Shown: one piece after another, positions 9,047 to 18,369 of the stretch
How the letters are laid out: every line of letters begins with the position of its first letter
Numbering within the stretch: the first letter of the stretch is position 1
Source of the DNA: Paracoccus liaowanqingii
GTDB lineage: Bacteria > Pseudomonadota > Alphaproteobacteria > Rhodobacterales > Rhodobacteraceae
Assembly: GCF_004683865.2 (NCBI RefSeq)
Contig: NZ_CP038439.1
Span: 2,730,001 to 2,794,000 of the forward strand
Reading direction: 5' to 3'
Length of the DNA stretch: 64,000 nt
Translations under genes and position numbers: made by a program
The notes under the pieces: generated by a model
Database searches by the model: none
The model's input: the letters and a program-made list of their open reading frames with translations, nothing else
What the model was told of the DNA's origin: nothing

Positions 9047-9682
9047 ATGTCCTGGACGGATGAACGTGTCGAGACGCTGAAGCGCATGTGGTCCGAGGGT
9101 CAGTCGGCCAGCGCCATTGCCAAGGAACTGGGGGGCGTCACCCGCAACGCGGTGATCGGCAAGGTCCATCGCCTAGGTCTGTCGAACCGCAACGAGGAGC
9201 CCGAGGCCGCGCCCGCCCCGGCGCCCGAGCCGGTGGTCGCCGCCGCGCCGGAGAAGAAGCCCGCCAAGCCCGCCCCGCAGCCCGCGCCCGCCGCGGCACC
9301 GCGCCCCGAGCCCGTCGCCGCAGCCCCCGCGCCCGAGCCGGTGGTCGCGGCCAGCACCACGCCCGAGCCCTCGACCCAGCCCGCCTTCGTGCCGGTCCCG
9401 CGCCGTCCCATCGTGCCGGCGGGCCAGCCCCTGCCGCCCCAGCCCTCGGCCAACGAGATCAGCCCCGAGGCGCTGGCTTCGGTCCGCGAGGTCGAGAAGC
9501 GCGCCAAGAAGCTGACCCTGATGGAGCTGACCGAACGGACCTGCAAATGGCCCATCGGCGATCCGGCCACGGACAAGTTCTGGTTCTGCGGCCTGCCCTC
9601 GGTGGCAGGCAAGCCCTATTGCGAGGCCCATGTCGGCGTCGCCTTCCAGCCGATGAGCTCGCGCCGCGACCGTCGCCGCTGA
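9047..9682 (+). CDS. gcrA: GcrA cell cycle regulator
   Basis: A 211-residue GcrA-family protein. The N-terminal helix-turn-helix reads MSWTDERVETLKRMWSEGQS and continues with SAIAKELGGVTRNAVIGKVHRL, which is diagnostic. A long Ala/Pro-rich linker follows (about residues 50-130), then a C-terminal domain with CKWPIGDP and FCGLPSV. In Caulobacter GcrA binds the sigma-70 holoenzyme and activates promoters carrying methylated GANTC sites. A GGAAAGG ribosome site precedes ATG 9047. It diverges from the ABC permease and is followed by a strong terminator, so it is a single-gene unit. Confidence 0.95.
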   Translation: MSWTDERVETLKRMWSEGQSASAIAKELGGVTRNAVIGKVHRLGLSNRNEEPEAAPAPAPEPVVAAAPEKKPAKPAPQPAPAAAPRPEPVAAAPAPEPVVAASTTPEPSTQPAFVPVPRRPIVPAGQPLPPQPSANEISPEALASVREVEKRAKKLTLMELTERTCKWPIGDPATDKFWFCGLPSVAGKPYCEAHVGVAFQPMSSRRDRRR

Positions 9683-9706
9683 CGGCCCGCGCCCCGATCG
9701 ATGCAA

Positions 9707-9732
9707 AAAGGCCGCCCCTTGGGGCGGCCTTT
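9707..9732 (+). terminator. Bidirectional rho-independent terminator after gcrA
   Basis: A perfect 12-base stem, AAAGGCCGCCCC with GGGGCGGCCTTT, around a TT loop. A-runs and T-runs flank it on both sides, so it can stop transcription from gcrA and from the convergent membrane-protein gene. Confidence 0.88.
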
Positions 9733-9765
9733 GTCATGGGGGATCAGGGGGCCAGGGGGGCCTGA

Positions 9766-10536
9766 TCAGGTCTGGCGCCCCCGCCGGCGCGCCCCCTCCG
9801 TCGCCGCGCCGGAGGGCGCCGCGCTCCGGGGCTCGGGGGGCCGGGGCTTGATGGTCCGGGGTTCCGGGGTCCGAAGCTTGGGGGTCGCGGCGCGGCGGAT
9901 CAGGCTCAGCCCCACCACCTGCAGGATCAGGATGGCGCCGAACAGCTCCATCGCCTCCTCGCTGCGCCCCGCCGTGCGGTTGGCCCAGTCCGAGATCTCG
10001 ATGCCCCAGGGGGCCAGCTTGCGGCCCAGACCGTCCAGCGACTTGGCCACCCCGTAGAGCGCCAGCGCCGCCAGCATCAGCCAGGCCCAGACATCGCGGC
10101 CGCGCAGCGCCCGCAGCCAGTCGGGCAGGTTGCGCCGCAGCAGCCGCAGCCCGGCCCAGACCAGCAGGATCACGACCGCCGCGCCCGCGATCTTGTGGGC
10201 CAGCGGCCCGTCGCCGGAATAGAGCCGCAATTGCAGGATGCCGCTGCCAGTGAAGGCCTTGTCCCAGTCCAGCTCGCGCAGGCCCGCCGCCAGCACCAGC
10301 ACCGCAAGATGCCAGCGCCCCCAGTCGCGGCGCCGGACCATCTCCACCCCCAGCGCCAGCGCCGACAGCAGCAGGAACAGCGCCGAGGTCTGCTCGATCG
10401 GCCCCGATTCGGCGAAGATGTCGGTGACCGTCTCGGCCGTCACCATCCCCACCATCAGCCAGCCCAGCGCCAGCGCGCAGGACAAGGCAAACAGCAGCAG
10501 GGGATCGCGGCGGCGGTCGTCGGTCTGATCGGGCAT
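9766..10536 (-). CDS. Hypothetical integral membrane protein
   Basis: A 256-residue protein with about five to six hydrophobic segments (for example LLLFALSCALALGWLMVGMV, ALFLLLSALALGVEM, AGAAVVILLVWAGL, VWAWLMLAALALYGVA and MELFGAILILQVVGLSL). The C-terminal tail is proline- and arginine-rich with three near-repeats of T/P-x-P-R (TPKLRTPEPRTIKPRPPEPR). I do not recognise the family with confidence. The start at 10536 follows a GAGAG site. It is convergent with gcrA across a shared terminator. Upstream of its start, two copies of GTGACAGT lie 11 bases apart. Confidence 0.75.
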   Translation of the reverse strand: MPDQTDDRRRDPLLLFALSCALALGWLMVGMVTAETVTDIFAESGPIEQTSALFLLLSALALGVEMVRRRDWGRWHLAVLVLAAGLRELDWDKAFTGSGILQLRLYSGDGPLAHKIAGAAVVILLVWAGLRLLRRNLPDWLRALRGRDVWAWLMLAALALYGVAKSLDGLGRKLAPWGIEISDWANRTAGRSEEAMELFGAILILQVVGLSLIRRAATPKLRTPEPRTIKPRPPEPRSAAPSGAATEGARRRGRQT

Positions 10537-10847
10537 CGGGCTCTCGTGACAGTTCGGTGACAGTCGGACCTGTGGACTGGGGGGCCACATGTCAAGGCAT
10601 GCCCCCGCCCGCCGCCCCGACGTCACGGGCGCTCGAGGCCCGCGCAACGCCCGCAAGCCGTGTACGCCCTGTGCCGCCCCGGTGCCGCCGCCGTGCCCGT
10701 CCGGTGCGCGCCCCGGCCCAGCATTTGCTGGCGATCCGCCCTTCGGTGCGCACGGGCCGTTGCGCGCACCGCCCGTGCAACGCGCGCAGACTTTCCAACC
10801 CGGCGCAACAGGGCTAGAGATGCGGCCATCCCGAAAGGACGCATGCC
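10537..10847. promoter_or_regulatory. Divergent intergenic region (membrane protein / metG)
   Basis: This 311-base gap separates two divergent genes. It holds a direct repeat GTGACAGT (10546-10553 and 10557-10564, one helical turn apart) close to the leftward gene. It also holds a perfect 8-base inverted repeat GCACGGGC/GCCCGTGC (10750-10778, 13-base loop) in the likely metG leader. I see no gene, tRNA or known riboswitch in it. Confidence 0.5.
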
Positions 10848-12566
10848 ATGGCCCGCCACCTCATCACCTCCGCCCTGCCCTACATCAACGGCATCAAGCA
10901 TCTGGGCAATCTCGTCGGCTCGCAGCTGCCCGCCGACCTCTATGCCCGGTACCTGCGGGCGCGGGGCCATGAGGTGATGTTCATCTGCGCCACCGACGAA
11001 CACGGCACCCCGGCCGAGCTGGCGGCGGCCAAGACCGGCGAGGCGGTGGACGATTACTGCGCCCGCATGCACGGGCTGCAATCCGACCTGGCGCAGGGCT
11101 TCGGCCTCAGCTTCGACCATTACGGCCGGTCCTCCAGCGCCCGCAACAAGGGCCTGACCCAGCATTTCGCGGGCCGCCTGGCCGATCGGGGCTATATCCG
11201 CGAAGTCTCTGAAAAGCAGGTCTATTCCCATGCCGACGGCCGCTTCCTGCCCGACCGCTACATCGAGGGGACCTGTCCCAATTGCGGCTATGACAAGGCG
11301 CGCGGCGACCAGTGCGAGAACTGCACCAAGCAGCTGGACCCCACCGATCTGATCGATCCGCGCAGCGCGATCTCGGGCTCGACCGACCTCGAGGTGCGCG
11401 AGACGCGCCACCTCTACCTGCGCCAGTCCGCGCTCAAGGACCAGATCGCCGCCTGGATCGACGCCAAGGCCGACTGGCCGATCCTCACCACCTCGATCGC
11501 CCGCAAGTGGCTGAACGACGGCGAGGGCCTGCAGGACCGTGGCATCACCCGCGACCTGGACTGGGGTGTGCCGGTGAAGCGCGGCGATGCCGAATGGCCG
11601 GGGATGGAGGGCAAGGTCTTCTACGTCTGGTTCGACGCGCCCATCGAATATATCGGCGCAACGGCGGAATGGGCCGATGCGACCGGCCGCGACGACGCCG
11701 CCTGGCGCCGCTGGTGGCGGCTGGACCAAGGCGCCGAGGACGTCACCTACACCCAGTTCATGGGCAAGGATAACGTTCCGTTTCATACGCTTAGCTTTCC
11801 GGCCACGCTGATCGGATCGGGCGAGCCGTGGAAGATGGTCGACTACATCAAGTCGTTCAACTACCTCACCTATCAGGGCGGGCAGTTCTCGACCTCGCAG
11901 GGGCGCGGTGTCTTCATGGACCACGCGCTGGAGATCCTGCCCGCCGATTACTGGCGCTGGTGGCTGCTGTCCCACGCCCCCGAATCCGGCGACAGCGAGT
12001 TCACCTGGGAGAACTTCCAGCAATCCGTGAACAAGGATCTGGCCGACGTGCTGGGCAACTTCGTCAGCCGCATCACCAAGTTCTGCCGGTCCAAGTTCGG
12101 CGAGGCGGTCCCCGACGGCCCCGCCTATGGCCCCGAGGAACAGGCCCTGACCGAGGCCCTGACCACCCGCCTGCGCGCCTACGAGGGCCACATGGCCGCG
12201 ATGGAGGTCCGCAAGGCCGCGTCCGAACTGCGCGCCATCTGGGTGCTGGGCAACGAATACCTGCAATCCGCCGCCCCCTGGTCGGTCTTCAAGACCGATC
12301 CCGACCGCGCCGCCATGCAGGTGCGGATGGGTCTGAACCTGATCCGCTTCTACGCGGTCCTGTCCCAGCCCTTCATCCCCTTCGCCACCCAGGGCATGCT
12401 GGCCGCGATGAACGCCCCGGACGCCGGATGGCCCGAGGACGCGGCCCAGGCCCTGCAGGCGCTGCCCGCCGGCCATGCCTTCACCGTGCCCGAGGTCATG
12501 TTCGCCAAGATCTCGGACGACAGCCGCGCCGAATGGGAAGAGCGGTTCCAGGGCGTCCGCGCCTGA
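10848..12566 (+). CDS. metG: Methionyl-tRNA synthetase
   Basis: A 572-residue class I aminoacyl-tRNA synthetase. The HIGH-like motif is KHLGN (residues around 18-22), and the KMSKS-equivalent loop is FSTSQGRG, a variant usual for this bacterial subtype. A zinc-binding knuckle of four cysteines is visible at [16 protein letters not shown]. The C-terminal anticodon-binding helical domain is present, but there is no C-terminal Trbp111-like extension, which is consistent with its length. ATG 10848 follows AAAGGA. It is probably monocistronic, with an inverted repeat in its leader. Confidence 0.97.
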   Translation: MARHLITSALPYINGIKHLGNLVGSQLPADLYARYLRARGHEVMFICATDEHGTPAELAAAKTGEAVDDYCARMHGLQSDLAQGFGLSFDHYGRSSSARNKGLTQHFAGRLADRGYIREVSEKQVYSHADGRFLPDRYIEGTCPNCGYDKARGDQCENCTKQLDPTDLIDPRSAISGSTDLEVRETRHLYLRQSALKDQIAAWIDAKADWPILTTSIARKWLNDGEGLQDRGITRDLDWGVPVKRGDAEWPGMEGKVFYVWFDAPIEYIGATAEWADATGRDDAAWRRWWRLDQGAEDVTYTQFMGKDNVPFHTLSFPATLIGSGEPWKMVDYIKSFNYLTYQGGQFSTSQGRGVFMDHALEILPADYWRWWLLSHAPESGDSEFTWENFQQSVNKDLADVLGNFVSRITKFCRSKFGEAVPDGPAYGPEEQALTEALTTRLRAYEGHMAAMEVRKAASELRAIWVLGNEYLQSAAPWSVFKTDPDRAAMQVRMGLNLIRFYAVLSQPFIPFATQGMLAAMNAPDAGWPEDAAQALQALPAGHAFTVPEVMFAKISDDSRAEWEERFQGVRA

Positions 12567-12718
12567 TCGTGGCAGATCGGCAACAGAGGCGTCCCAGGCA
12601 GGCGGCGGCCTTGCCCGTCCGGACTGGCGCCTCTATTCCGACAAAAATACCCAGGTAAACGGCTTCTCCCTCTGGCCGGGCCCCCAGGCAGATCCCTTTC
12701 CCTGCCCCGGAGCCTGCC

Positions 12719-14779
12719 ATGCCGACCCTTCCCCTGCCCGCGTCCCGCACCCTGCGCCGTCCCGTCCGGGCGCTTCTGCTGATCTCCGCCCTGACCGGCC
12801 CGGCCGTGGCGCAGGACGCGCCCCAGCCCATCCTGCTGGACGAGATCGTGCTGGTCACCTCGGCCTCGTCGATCGCGACGACGATCCAGGACGCCCCGGC
12901 CTCGATCACGGTGATCGACCAGCAGGCGATCCAGGCCAGCGGCGGGCGCGATCTGGCCGACGTGCTGCGCACCGTGCCGGGCCTGAACCTGACCCGCAGC
13001 AATGACGGCAATTCGAACGTCTCGTTCCGGGGCCTGTCCAGCAGCCGCACCCTGACCCTGATCGACGGCAAGCGCATCAGCACCGGCAACACCTTCGCCC
13101 GCCACTATCAGGGCGACCTGCAGGTCGTGCCGCTGGACGCGATCGAGCGGATCGAGGTCGTGCGCGGCCCGATGTCGACGCTGTATGGCTCGGACGCGAT
13201 GGGCGGCGTCATCAACATCATCACCAAGCCCTCGGCCAAGACCTGGAGCGGCTCGATCACCACCGATTTCGGGCTGGCCGATGCCGGGACCACCGCCGAC
13301 AGCCGGGCGATCTCGGGCTATGTCTCGGGGCCGCTCGGGCGCGGGGTCAGCCTGTCGGCCTGGGCCAAGCTGGCCGAGACCGAATCGCCCGACGACCCCT
13401 ATGACATCTCCGACATCCGCGGGGTGCCCACGCCGCAATACGCCTCGAACGGGATCCGCACGCAGACCCTGGGCACCCGGCTGACCTGGGCGCCCGACGA
13501 CACGGTGGAATGGGGGATCGAGGGTCAGGTCTCGGTCGACGACTACCTGGCCGCCGACACCGGCCCCGACGAGAACGAGGTGACCAAGGACAGCCTCGCC
13601 CTGACGAACGAATGGCAGCTGGGCACCGGGCAGCTGTCCAGCTATCTGCGCCACGAGATGTCGGAGAACCGCAGCCGCAACGCCGAGACGCTCGGCTGGA
13701 ACCCGGCGATCGCCTATGACACGACGACGCTGGAATCGCGCTTCACCGACCGGGTCGTGCTGGGCGCGCGCGCGCTGGACTATACCCTGGGCGGGCTGGT
13801 GTCCCATGCCAGCCTGGACGATCCCGACACCACCGAAGGCCGCGTGATCGAAGGCTCGGCCACCACCGCCGCGCTCTATGCCGAGGGGCGGTTCGAGATG
13901 ACCCCCGACCTGACCGTCACCGGCGGGCTGCGGCTGGATCACCACGAGGATTTCGGCACCCATGTCACGCCACGCCTTTATGCCAACTACCGGCTGACCG
14001 ACGCGCTGATGCTGAAGGCGGGCTATTCGCAGGCCTTCGTGGCGCCCGACCTGCGCAACCTGAACCCGAACTATCAGATGGGCTCGCGCGGCAACGGCTG
14101 CAAACCCTATCAGGGGCCCTGCACCATCATCGGCAATCCCGACCTGCAGCCCGAGACCTCGGACAATTTCGAACTGGGCCTGAACTATCAGGGCGCCCGC
14201 ACCAGCTGGGAGGTCACGGCCTTCTACACCGATGTCGAGAACATGCTCAGCGCGCGGCGCACCGACCTGACCACCCCCGACGGCACGCCGATCTTCCAGC
14301 GCGACAATTTCGACTATGGCAAGACGGCGGGGGTCGAGGCCGGGTTCGACACCGCCCTGACCGACGATCTGACCTGGACCACCTCGGCCACCCATATCGC
14401 CAGGTCGGAGTTCCGCTATGGCGGCTTCGACACGACCTATCCGATGGCCACCACGCCGGAATGGAACGTGACCACCGGCCTTGCCTGGCAGGCCAGCGCG
14501 CGGCTGACCCTGTCGGGGCAGGTCACCTATGTGGGCAAGCAGGCGGGCTACGTGGTCGAGGACGGGCTGGTCGTGGGCGACGGCGAGCAGGCCTCGGTCC
14601 CGGCGGGCCAGAACAGCGACGCCTATGCGCTGGTCGACGTGGCCGCCGCCATCGACATGACCGACACCACGACGCTGAACCTGGGCATCGACAACCTCTT
14701 CGACCGCCAGCCCGACTCGGAGGTCGACTATCGCGAGGATGGTCGGCTGTTCAAGCTGGGCCTGACCACCCGCTTCTGA
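12719..14779 (+). CDS. TonB-dependent receptor, FepA/CirA-like (siderophore)
   Basis: A 686-residue outer-membrane receptor. A signal peptide ends near AVAQD, followed by the plug domain (about residues 45-150, ITVIDQQAIQASGGRDLADVLR through GSDAMGGVINIITKP) and a 22-strand barrel ending in the typical C-terminal phenylalanine. The segment NGCKPYQGPCTIIGNPDLQPE resembles the disulfide loop and following block of enterobactin receptor FepA, so a ferric catecholate-type ligand is plausible but unproven. No siderophore synthesis, TonB or ABC uptake genes are adjacent. The 152-base upstream gap has only an AGAGGCG/CGCCTCT inverted repeat and no iron box that I can recognise. Confidence 0.88.
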   Translation: MPTLPLPASRTLRRPVRALLLISALTGPAVAQDAPQPILLDEIVLVTSASSIATTIQDAPASITVIDQQAIQASGGRDLADVLRTVPGLNLTRSNDGNSNVSFRGLSSSRTLTLIDGKRISTGNTFARHYQGDLQVVPLDAIERIEVVRGPMSTLYGSDAMGGVINIITKPSAKTWSGSITTDFGLADAGTTADSRAISGYVSGPLGRGVSLSAWAKLAETESPDDPYDISDIRGVPTPQYASNGIRTQTLGTRLTWAPDDTVEWGIEGQVSVDDYLAADTGPDENEVTKDSLALTNEWQLGTGQLSSYLRHEMSENRSRNAETLGWNPAIAYDTTTLESRFTDRVVLGARALDYTLGGLVSHASLDDPDTTEGRVIEGSATTAALYAEGRFEMTPDLTVTGGLRLDHHEDFGTHVTPRLYANYRLTDALMLKAGYSQAFVAPDLRNLNPNYQMGSRGNGCKPYQGPCTIIGNPDLQPETSDNFELGLNYQGARTSWEVTAFYTDVENMLSARRTDLTTPDGTPIFQRDNFDYGKTAGVEAGFDTALTDDLTWTTSATHIARSEFRYGGFDTTYPMATTPEWNVTTGLAWQASARLTLSGQVTYVGKQAGYVVEDGLVVGDGEQASVPAGQNSDAYALVDVAAAIDMTDTTTLNLGIDNLFDRQPDSEVDYREDGRLFKLGLTTRF

Positions 14780-14786
14780 CACCGAA

Positions 14787-14813
14787 GGGCCGCCCCCCGC
14801 ACCGGGGCGGCCC
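14787..14813 (+). terminator. Hairpin terminator after the TonB receptor gene
   Basis: GGGCCGCCCC (14787-14796) pairs perfectly with GGGGCGGCCC (14804-14813), seven bases after the stop. The following ATTCCTCT is only moderately T-rich. Confidence 0.6.
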
Positions 14814-14889
14814 ATTCCTCTCGCGCCCCCGTGGACATTGCCGCCCCCAGCCCCCCAAATGGGCCAAGGCCAACAAACCGGAAGGCGCC

Positions 14890-15813
14890 ATGACCCATTG
14901 CATCCTGATCGGAGCCCCCGTGGACGAGGGCCAGCGCCGCCCCGGCTGCCTGATGGGCCCCGCCGCCTATCGCACCGCCGGACTGGCGGGCACGCTGACC
15001 GCCCTGGGCCACAGCGTCGAGGATCGCGGCGACGTCGCCCCCGCGCCCGAGGGCGGCGAGACCTGCGACAACCCCGCCGTCCACCACCTGCCCCAGATCA
15101 TCGCCTGGACCCATGCCCTGCGCGAGGCGATGCAGACGGCCCTGCCCCATGGCCTGCCCATCGTGCTGGGGGGCGACCACTCGCTGGCCCTGGGCACCGT
15201 GTCGGGGGTCGCCGCCCATGCGGCCAGCCAAGGCCGGGCGCAGTTCGTCATCTGGCTGGACGCGCACAGCGACTTCCATACCGTCGCCAGCACGACCTCG
15301 GGCAACCTGCACGGCACGCCCATGGCCTATGCCAGCGGGCTGCCGGGCTTCGATCCCTTCCCGCCCTTCCCCGCCCCGATCCCCGGAGAGAACATCTGCA
15401 TGTTCGGCATCCGCAGCGTCGATCCGGCCGAACTGGCACTGATGCAGCCGACCGAGATCACCGTGAACGACATGCGCGTGCTGGACGAACAGGGCATCGT
15501 GGCCCCGCTGCGCGCCTTCCTCGACCGGGTGCGCGCCGCCGACGGCCTGCTGCATGTCAGCCTGGACGTGGATTTCCTCGACCCCTCGATCGCCCCCGCC
15601 GTGGGCACCACCGTCCCGGGCGGCGCGACCTTCCGCGAGGCGCATCTGGTCATGGAACTGCTGCACGAATCCGGCCTCGTGACCTCGCTCGAACTGGTCG
15701 AGCTGAACCCCTTCCTCGACGAACGGGGCCGCACCGCCAGACTGATGGTCGATCTGGTCGGCAGCCTGATGGGCCGCAAGGTCTTCGACCGCCCCACCCG
15801 CAGCTACGGATAA
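14890..15813 (+). CDS. rocF: Arginase
   Basis: A 307-residue arginase that hydrolyses arginine to ornithine and urea. The three manganese-binding blocks are visible: GGDHS, DAHSDFHT and SLDVDFLDP. The ATG at 14890 (MTHCILIGAPVDEG) follows GGAAGG; the frame is open far upstream, through the receptor gene, but those codons are antisense or out-of-frame shadow. Length is normal for bacterial arginases. It stands alone between the TonB receptor and the convergent catalase gene; no urease or ornithine cyclodeaminase is beside it. With argF and argD nearby it can feed ornithine back into arginine synthesis or into catabolism. Confidence 0.93.
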   Translation: MTHCILIGAPVDEGQRRPGCLMGPAAYRTAGLAGTLTALGHSVEDRGDVAPAPEGGETCDNPAVHHLPQIIAWTHALREAMQTALPHGLPIVLGGDHSLALGTVSGVAAHAASQGRAQFVIWLDAHSDFHTVASTTSGNLHGTPMAYASGLPGFDPFPPFPAPIPGENICMFGIRSVDPAELALMQPTEITVNDMRVLDEQGIVAPLRAFLDRVRAADGLLHVSLDVDFLDPSIAPAVGTTVPGGATFREAHLVMELLHESGLVTSLELVELNPFLDERGRTARLMVDLVGSLMGRKVFDRPTRSYG

Positions 15814-15837
15814 GGGCGGACCCGCCGGCCCGCCCCT

Positions 15838-15890
15838 TTCATCTTGGCAGAAATATCCTCCGGGGGGTCCGGGGGCGGAAAGCCCCCCGG
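15838..15890 (-). repeat. Dispersed GC-rich palindromic repeat, copy B
   Basis: Inverted copy: TTTCATCTTGGCAGAAATAT followed by CCTCCGGGGGG and a second G/C-rich palindrome. It fills the gap between convergent rocF and the catalase gene. Confidence 0.7.
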
Positions 15891-15896
15891 TCCAGG

Positions 15897-17921
15897 TCAC
15901 CAGATCTTGGCTTCCCGGTCGTAGAACCGCTGCCCCGCGGCCGTCACGAAGGCCTCCGGATCCAGCTTGGTCACGCCCGCATCGGGCACCACGCCCGCCG
16001 CTGCCAGCAGCTTGGCCGAGGCATCGTCCGCCCCGATCGCCTTCAGATGCGCGAAGGCGTCCGAGACGAAATCGACCGCCGGCTTGAACTTGGCCATCTT
16101 CGCCGCATCCTCGGCATCCAGCACCAGCGCCACCGCGTCGAACAGCACCGAGGGCGAGCCCGCCAGCTGCGCCTCGGCCTTGCCGCGCTCCTTGGCGATC
16201 AGCACGACGCTGCCGCCCTCGGCCTCGACGGCCGTGCGCAGCGCCTCGACCTTGGCCATGTCGCCGCCATCCCCGATCAGGATGCCGACCTTGCGGCCCT
16301 TCAGGATGTGCTTGGCGCTCTTCATGATCGACAACGCATCCGAGGGTGCCATGTCGATCGGCGCCCGCATCGGAGTCGCGGCCTCGGGCAGATCCTCGGC
16401 CAGGCCCTCGGCCACGGTCTCGGCCAGATCCTCGTCGATCACCCGCAGATGTCCCAGCACGCGCTGGATCACATGGCCCAGGCCCACCTTGGACAGCTCG
16501 AAGGTGATCGCATCCGAGATATGGGTCTGCTCGGTCTCGGTCTGGCTGCGATAGAACAGCCGCGCTTGGCTGTAATGGTCGCCGAACAGCTCGGCTCGGA
16601 CGCGCAGCTTCTCGTCCGGCTGGTTGCCCAAGTCGGTCATCGACTTGACGGTCGCAAAGCCCTGATCGCTGGCGCGGGGACCGGGATCCTCGCCCGCCTC
16701 GTGCAGGCTGTTCGGCTCGTAATTGGCGCGGCCCTTGGGCACGGCCATCTGCATCATCCCGTCGCGCTGGAAGTTGTGCATGGGGCATTTGGGCGCGTTG
16801 ATGGGGATCTGGTGGAAGTTGGTCGTCCCCAAGCGCGACTTCTGCGTGTCCAGATAGCTGAACAGCCGGCCCTGCAGCAGCGGGTCGTCGGTGAAGTCGA
16901 TCCCGGGCACGACATTGGTCGGCAGGAAGGCCACCTGCTCGGTCTCGGCAAAGAAGTTGTCGGGGTTCCGGTCCAGAACCAGCTTGCCCACGATGCGGAC
17001 GGGAATGTCCTCCTCGGGGATCAGCTTGGTCGCGTCCAGCACGTCATAGGGCTGCTTGGCCGCCCATTCGGCGTCGAAGGTCTGGATGCCCAGATCCCAT
17101 TCAGGGAAGTCGCCCTGCTCGATGGCCTCCCACAGGTCTTGGCGGTGATAGTCTTGGTTGGCGCCCGCTGTCTTGACGGCCTCGTTCCAGACCTGGCTCT
17201 GCAGGCCAAGACGCGGCTTCCAGTGGAACTTGACGAAGGTCGACTTGCCCTCGGCATTGACCAGCCGGAAGGTGTGGACGCCGAAGCCCTCCATCATGCG
17301 CAGGCTGCGCGGGATGCCCCGGTCGGACATGGCCCACATGACCATGTGCATCGATTCGGGCATCAGCGACACGAAATCCCAGAAGGTGTCATGCGCGCTG
17401 CCGGCCTGCGGATAGCCCTTGTCGGCCTCCATCTTGACCGAGTGGATCAGGTCGGGAAACTTGATCGCATCCTGGATGAAGAAGACCGGGATGTCGTTGC
17501 CGACCAGATCCCAGTTGCCCTCGTCCGTGTAGAACTTGACCGCGAAGCCGCGCACGTCGCGGGGCGTGTCGACGCTTCCCGCGCCGCCGGCCACCGTGGA
17601 AAAGCGCGTGAAGACCGGAGTGCGGCCGGGCTTTGCCAAGACGCCCGCGCGGGTCAGTTCGGGAATGGGATCGGTGCATTCGAAATAGCCGTGCGCGCCC
17701 GAACCGCGGGCGTGGACGATCCGCTCCGGGATCCGCTCATGGTCGAAATGAAAGATCTTTTCGCGCAGGACGAAATCTTCCAGCAGCGTCGGGCCGCGGG
17801 CTCCGGCCCTCAGGCTGTTCTGGTTGTCCGAGATGGGGACGCCGTGATTGGTGGTCAGGGGCTCGCCACCCGTCTGGTGGATCTCGCCCCCGTTGCCGCG
17901 GGTCTCGCTGATATGGGCCAT
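15897..17921 (-). CDS. katE: Catalase, large-subunit (HPII-like)
   Basis: A 674-residue large-subunit haem catalase that breaks down hydrogen peroxide. The active-site histidine lies in [20 protein letters not shown], the asparagine in the block [11 protein letters not shown], and the haem-ligand tyrosine in [14 protein letters not shown]. The C-terminal domain (about residues 540-674, [20 protein letters not shown] onward) is the DJ-1/PfpI-like flavodoxin fold that marks large-subunit catalases. The start is ATG 17921, with AGGAGGG close upstream. It is monocistronic and convergent with rocF; the 3' gap carries a dispersed repeat. Confidence 0.96.
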   Translation of the reverse strand: MAHISETRGNGGEIHQTGGEPLTTNHGVPISDNQNSLRAGARGPTLLEDFVLREKIFHFDHERIPERIVHARGSGAHGYFECTDPIPELTRAGVLAKPGRTPVFTRFSTVAGGAGSVDTPRDVRGFAVKFYTDEGNWDLVGNDIPVFFIQDAIKFPDLIHSVKMEADKGYPQAGSAHDTFWDFVSLMPESMHMVMWAMSDRGIPRSLRMMEGFGVHTFRLVNAEGKSTFVKFHWKPRLGLQSQVWNEAVKTAGANQDYHRQDLWEAIEQGDFPEWDLGIQTFDAEWAAKQPYDVLDATKLIPEEDIPVRIVGKLVLDRNPDNFFAETEQVAFLPTNVVPGIDFTDDPLLQGRLFSYLDTQKSRLGTTNFHQIPINAPKCPMHNFQRDGMMQMAVPKGRANYEPNSLHEAGEDPGPRASDQGFATVKSMTDLGNQPDEKLRVRAELFGDHYSQARLFYRSQTETEQTHISDAITFELSKVGLGHVIQRVLGHLRVIDEDLAETVAEGLAEDLPEAATPMRAPIDMAPSDALSIMKSAKHILKGRKVGILIGDGGDMAKVEALRTAVEAEGGSVVLIAKERGKAEAQLAGSPSVLFDAVALVLDAEDAAKMAKFKPAVDFVSDAFAHLKAIGADDASAKLLAAAGVVPDAGVTKLDPEAFVTAAGQRFYDREAKIW

Positions 17922-18009
17922 GTGCCCTCCTGTTGCTGTCGCGTTGGGTGGATAACAAGCCCCGCCGGGGGCCGGTTCCGCCGGTGCGACCCCATGGCCC
18001 TCGGACGGC

Positions 18010-18037
18010 TTGCCCAATGCGCCCGGTCCTGCGATAT
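18010..18037 (+). promoter_or_regulatory. Predicted promoter of the tRNA-Leu gene
   Basis: TTGCCC (18010-18015) and CGATAT (18032-18037) are spaced 16 bases apart, ending 16 bases before the mature tRNA 5' end. The fit is good for a housekeeping promoter but not proven. Confidence 0.4.
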
Positions 18038-18053
18038 GACGGAAGATGATGAT

Positions 18054-18363
18054 GCGGACGTGGCGAAATCGGTAGACGCAGCAGACTTTGACGTTTTGGA
18101 GTGCCCGGTGGGAAACCGCCGGTGCAGAACCGCTCAAATTCGGGGAAAGCTGACGGGTTCGCCCCTGCCAATCCCGAGCCAAGCCCCCGCCTGCGGGGGA
18201 AGGTGTAGAGACTAGACGGGCGGCGCCTAAAACCTTCCGGGGTCACGGCGAAGGGATAGTCCAGACCACGAACGGGGCGCCTGCGTCCCGGCGGCGAAAG
18301 TCGAAGTGGTACGAAAATCTGTTTTCTTCGGAAGTGCGGGTTCAAGTCCCGCCGTCCGCACCA
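18054..18363 (+). tRNA. tRNA-Leu(UAA), interrupted by a group I intron
   Basis: The 5' exon is 18054-18088 and the 3' exon 18314-18363; joined they give an 85-nt tRNA with the CCA end encoded. The acceptor stem GCGGACG pairs with CGTCCGC. The anticodon stem GCAGA/TCTGT closes a seven-base loop CTTAAAA, placing UAA at positions 34-36. The long variable arm (TTTTCTTCGGAAGT) fits a class II leucine tRNA, and the T-arm is GCGGG-TTCAAGT-CCCGC. The intron sits between U34 and A35, the classic site of cyanobacterial and plastid tRNA-Leu introns. Confidence 0.92.
18089..18313 (+). ncRNA. Group I self-splicing intron (IC3-like) in tRNA-Leu(UAA)
   Basis: A 225-nt intron without an internal ORF. All four conserved core elements can be read: P AAATTCGGGGAAAGC (18136-18150), Q AATCCCGAGCCAAGC (18170-18184), R around GAGACTAGACGGGC (18203-18221) and S GAAGGGATAGTCC (18250-18262). 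The P7 pairing GACTA/TAGTC is intact, and P6 is a CCCCCG/CGGGGG stem. The 5' exon ends in U, which can pair with a G in the guide segment GGAGT in a short P1. The last intron base is the required G at 18313. No homing endonuclease is present, so it is probably inherited vertically or moved by recombination. Confidence 0.92.
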
Positions 18364-18369
18364 TCATCC

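Noticed and set aside
12567..12718. A cobalamin riboswitch or iron box before the TonB receptor gene
   Set aside because: No B12-box-like conserved segment and no recognisable iron-regulator palindrome; only a 7-base inverted repeat with a long loop.
14838..18215. An 1125-codon plus-strand frame over rocF, catalase and the tRNA-Leu
   Set aside because: It overlaps arginase in another frame and the catalase gene in antisense, and it even crosses the tRNA; no real protein features.
18054..18363. Reading the region as two separate tRNA-like fragments or a pseudogene
   Set aside because: The interruption has a complete group I core and exact splice-site features, so a split but functional tRNA is the better explanation.
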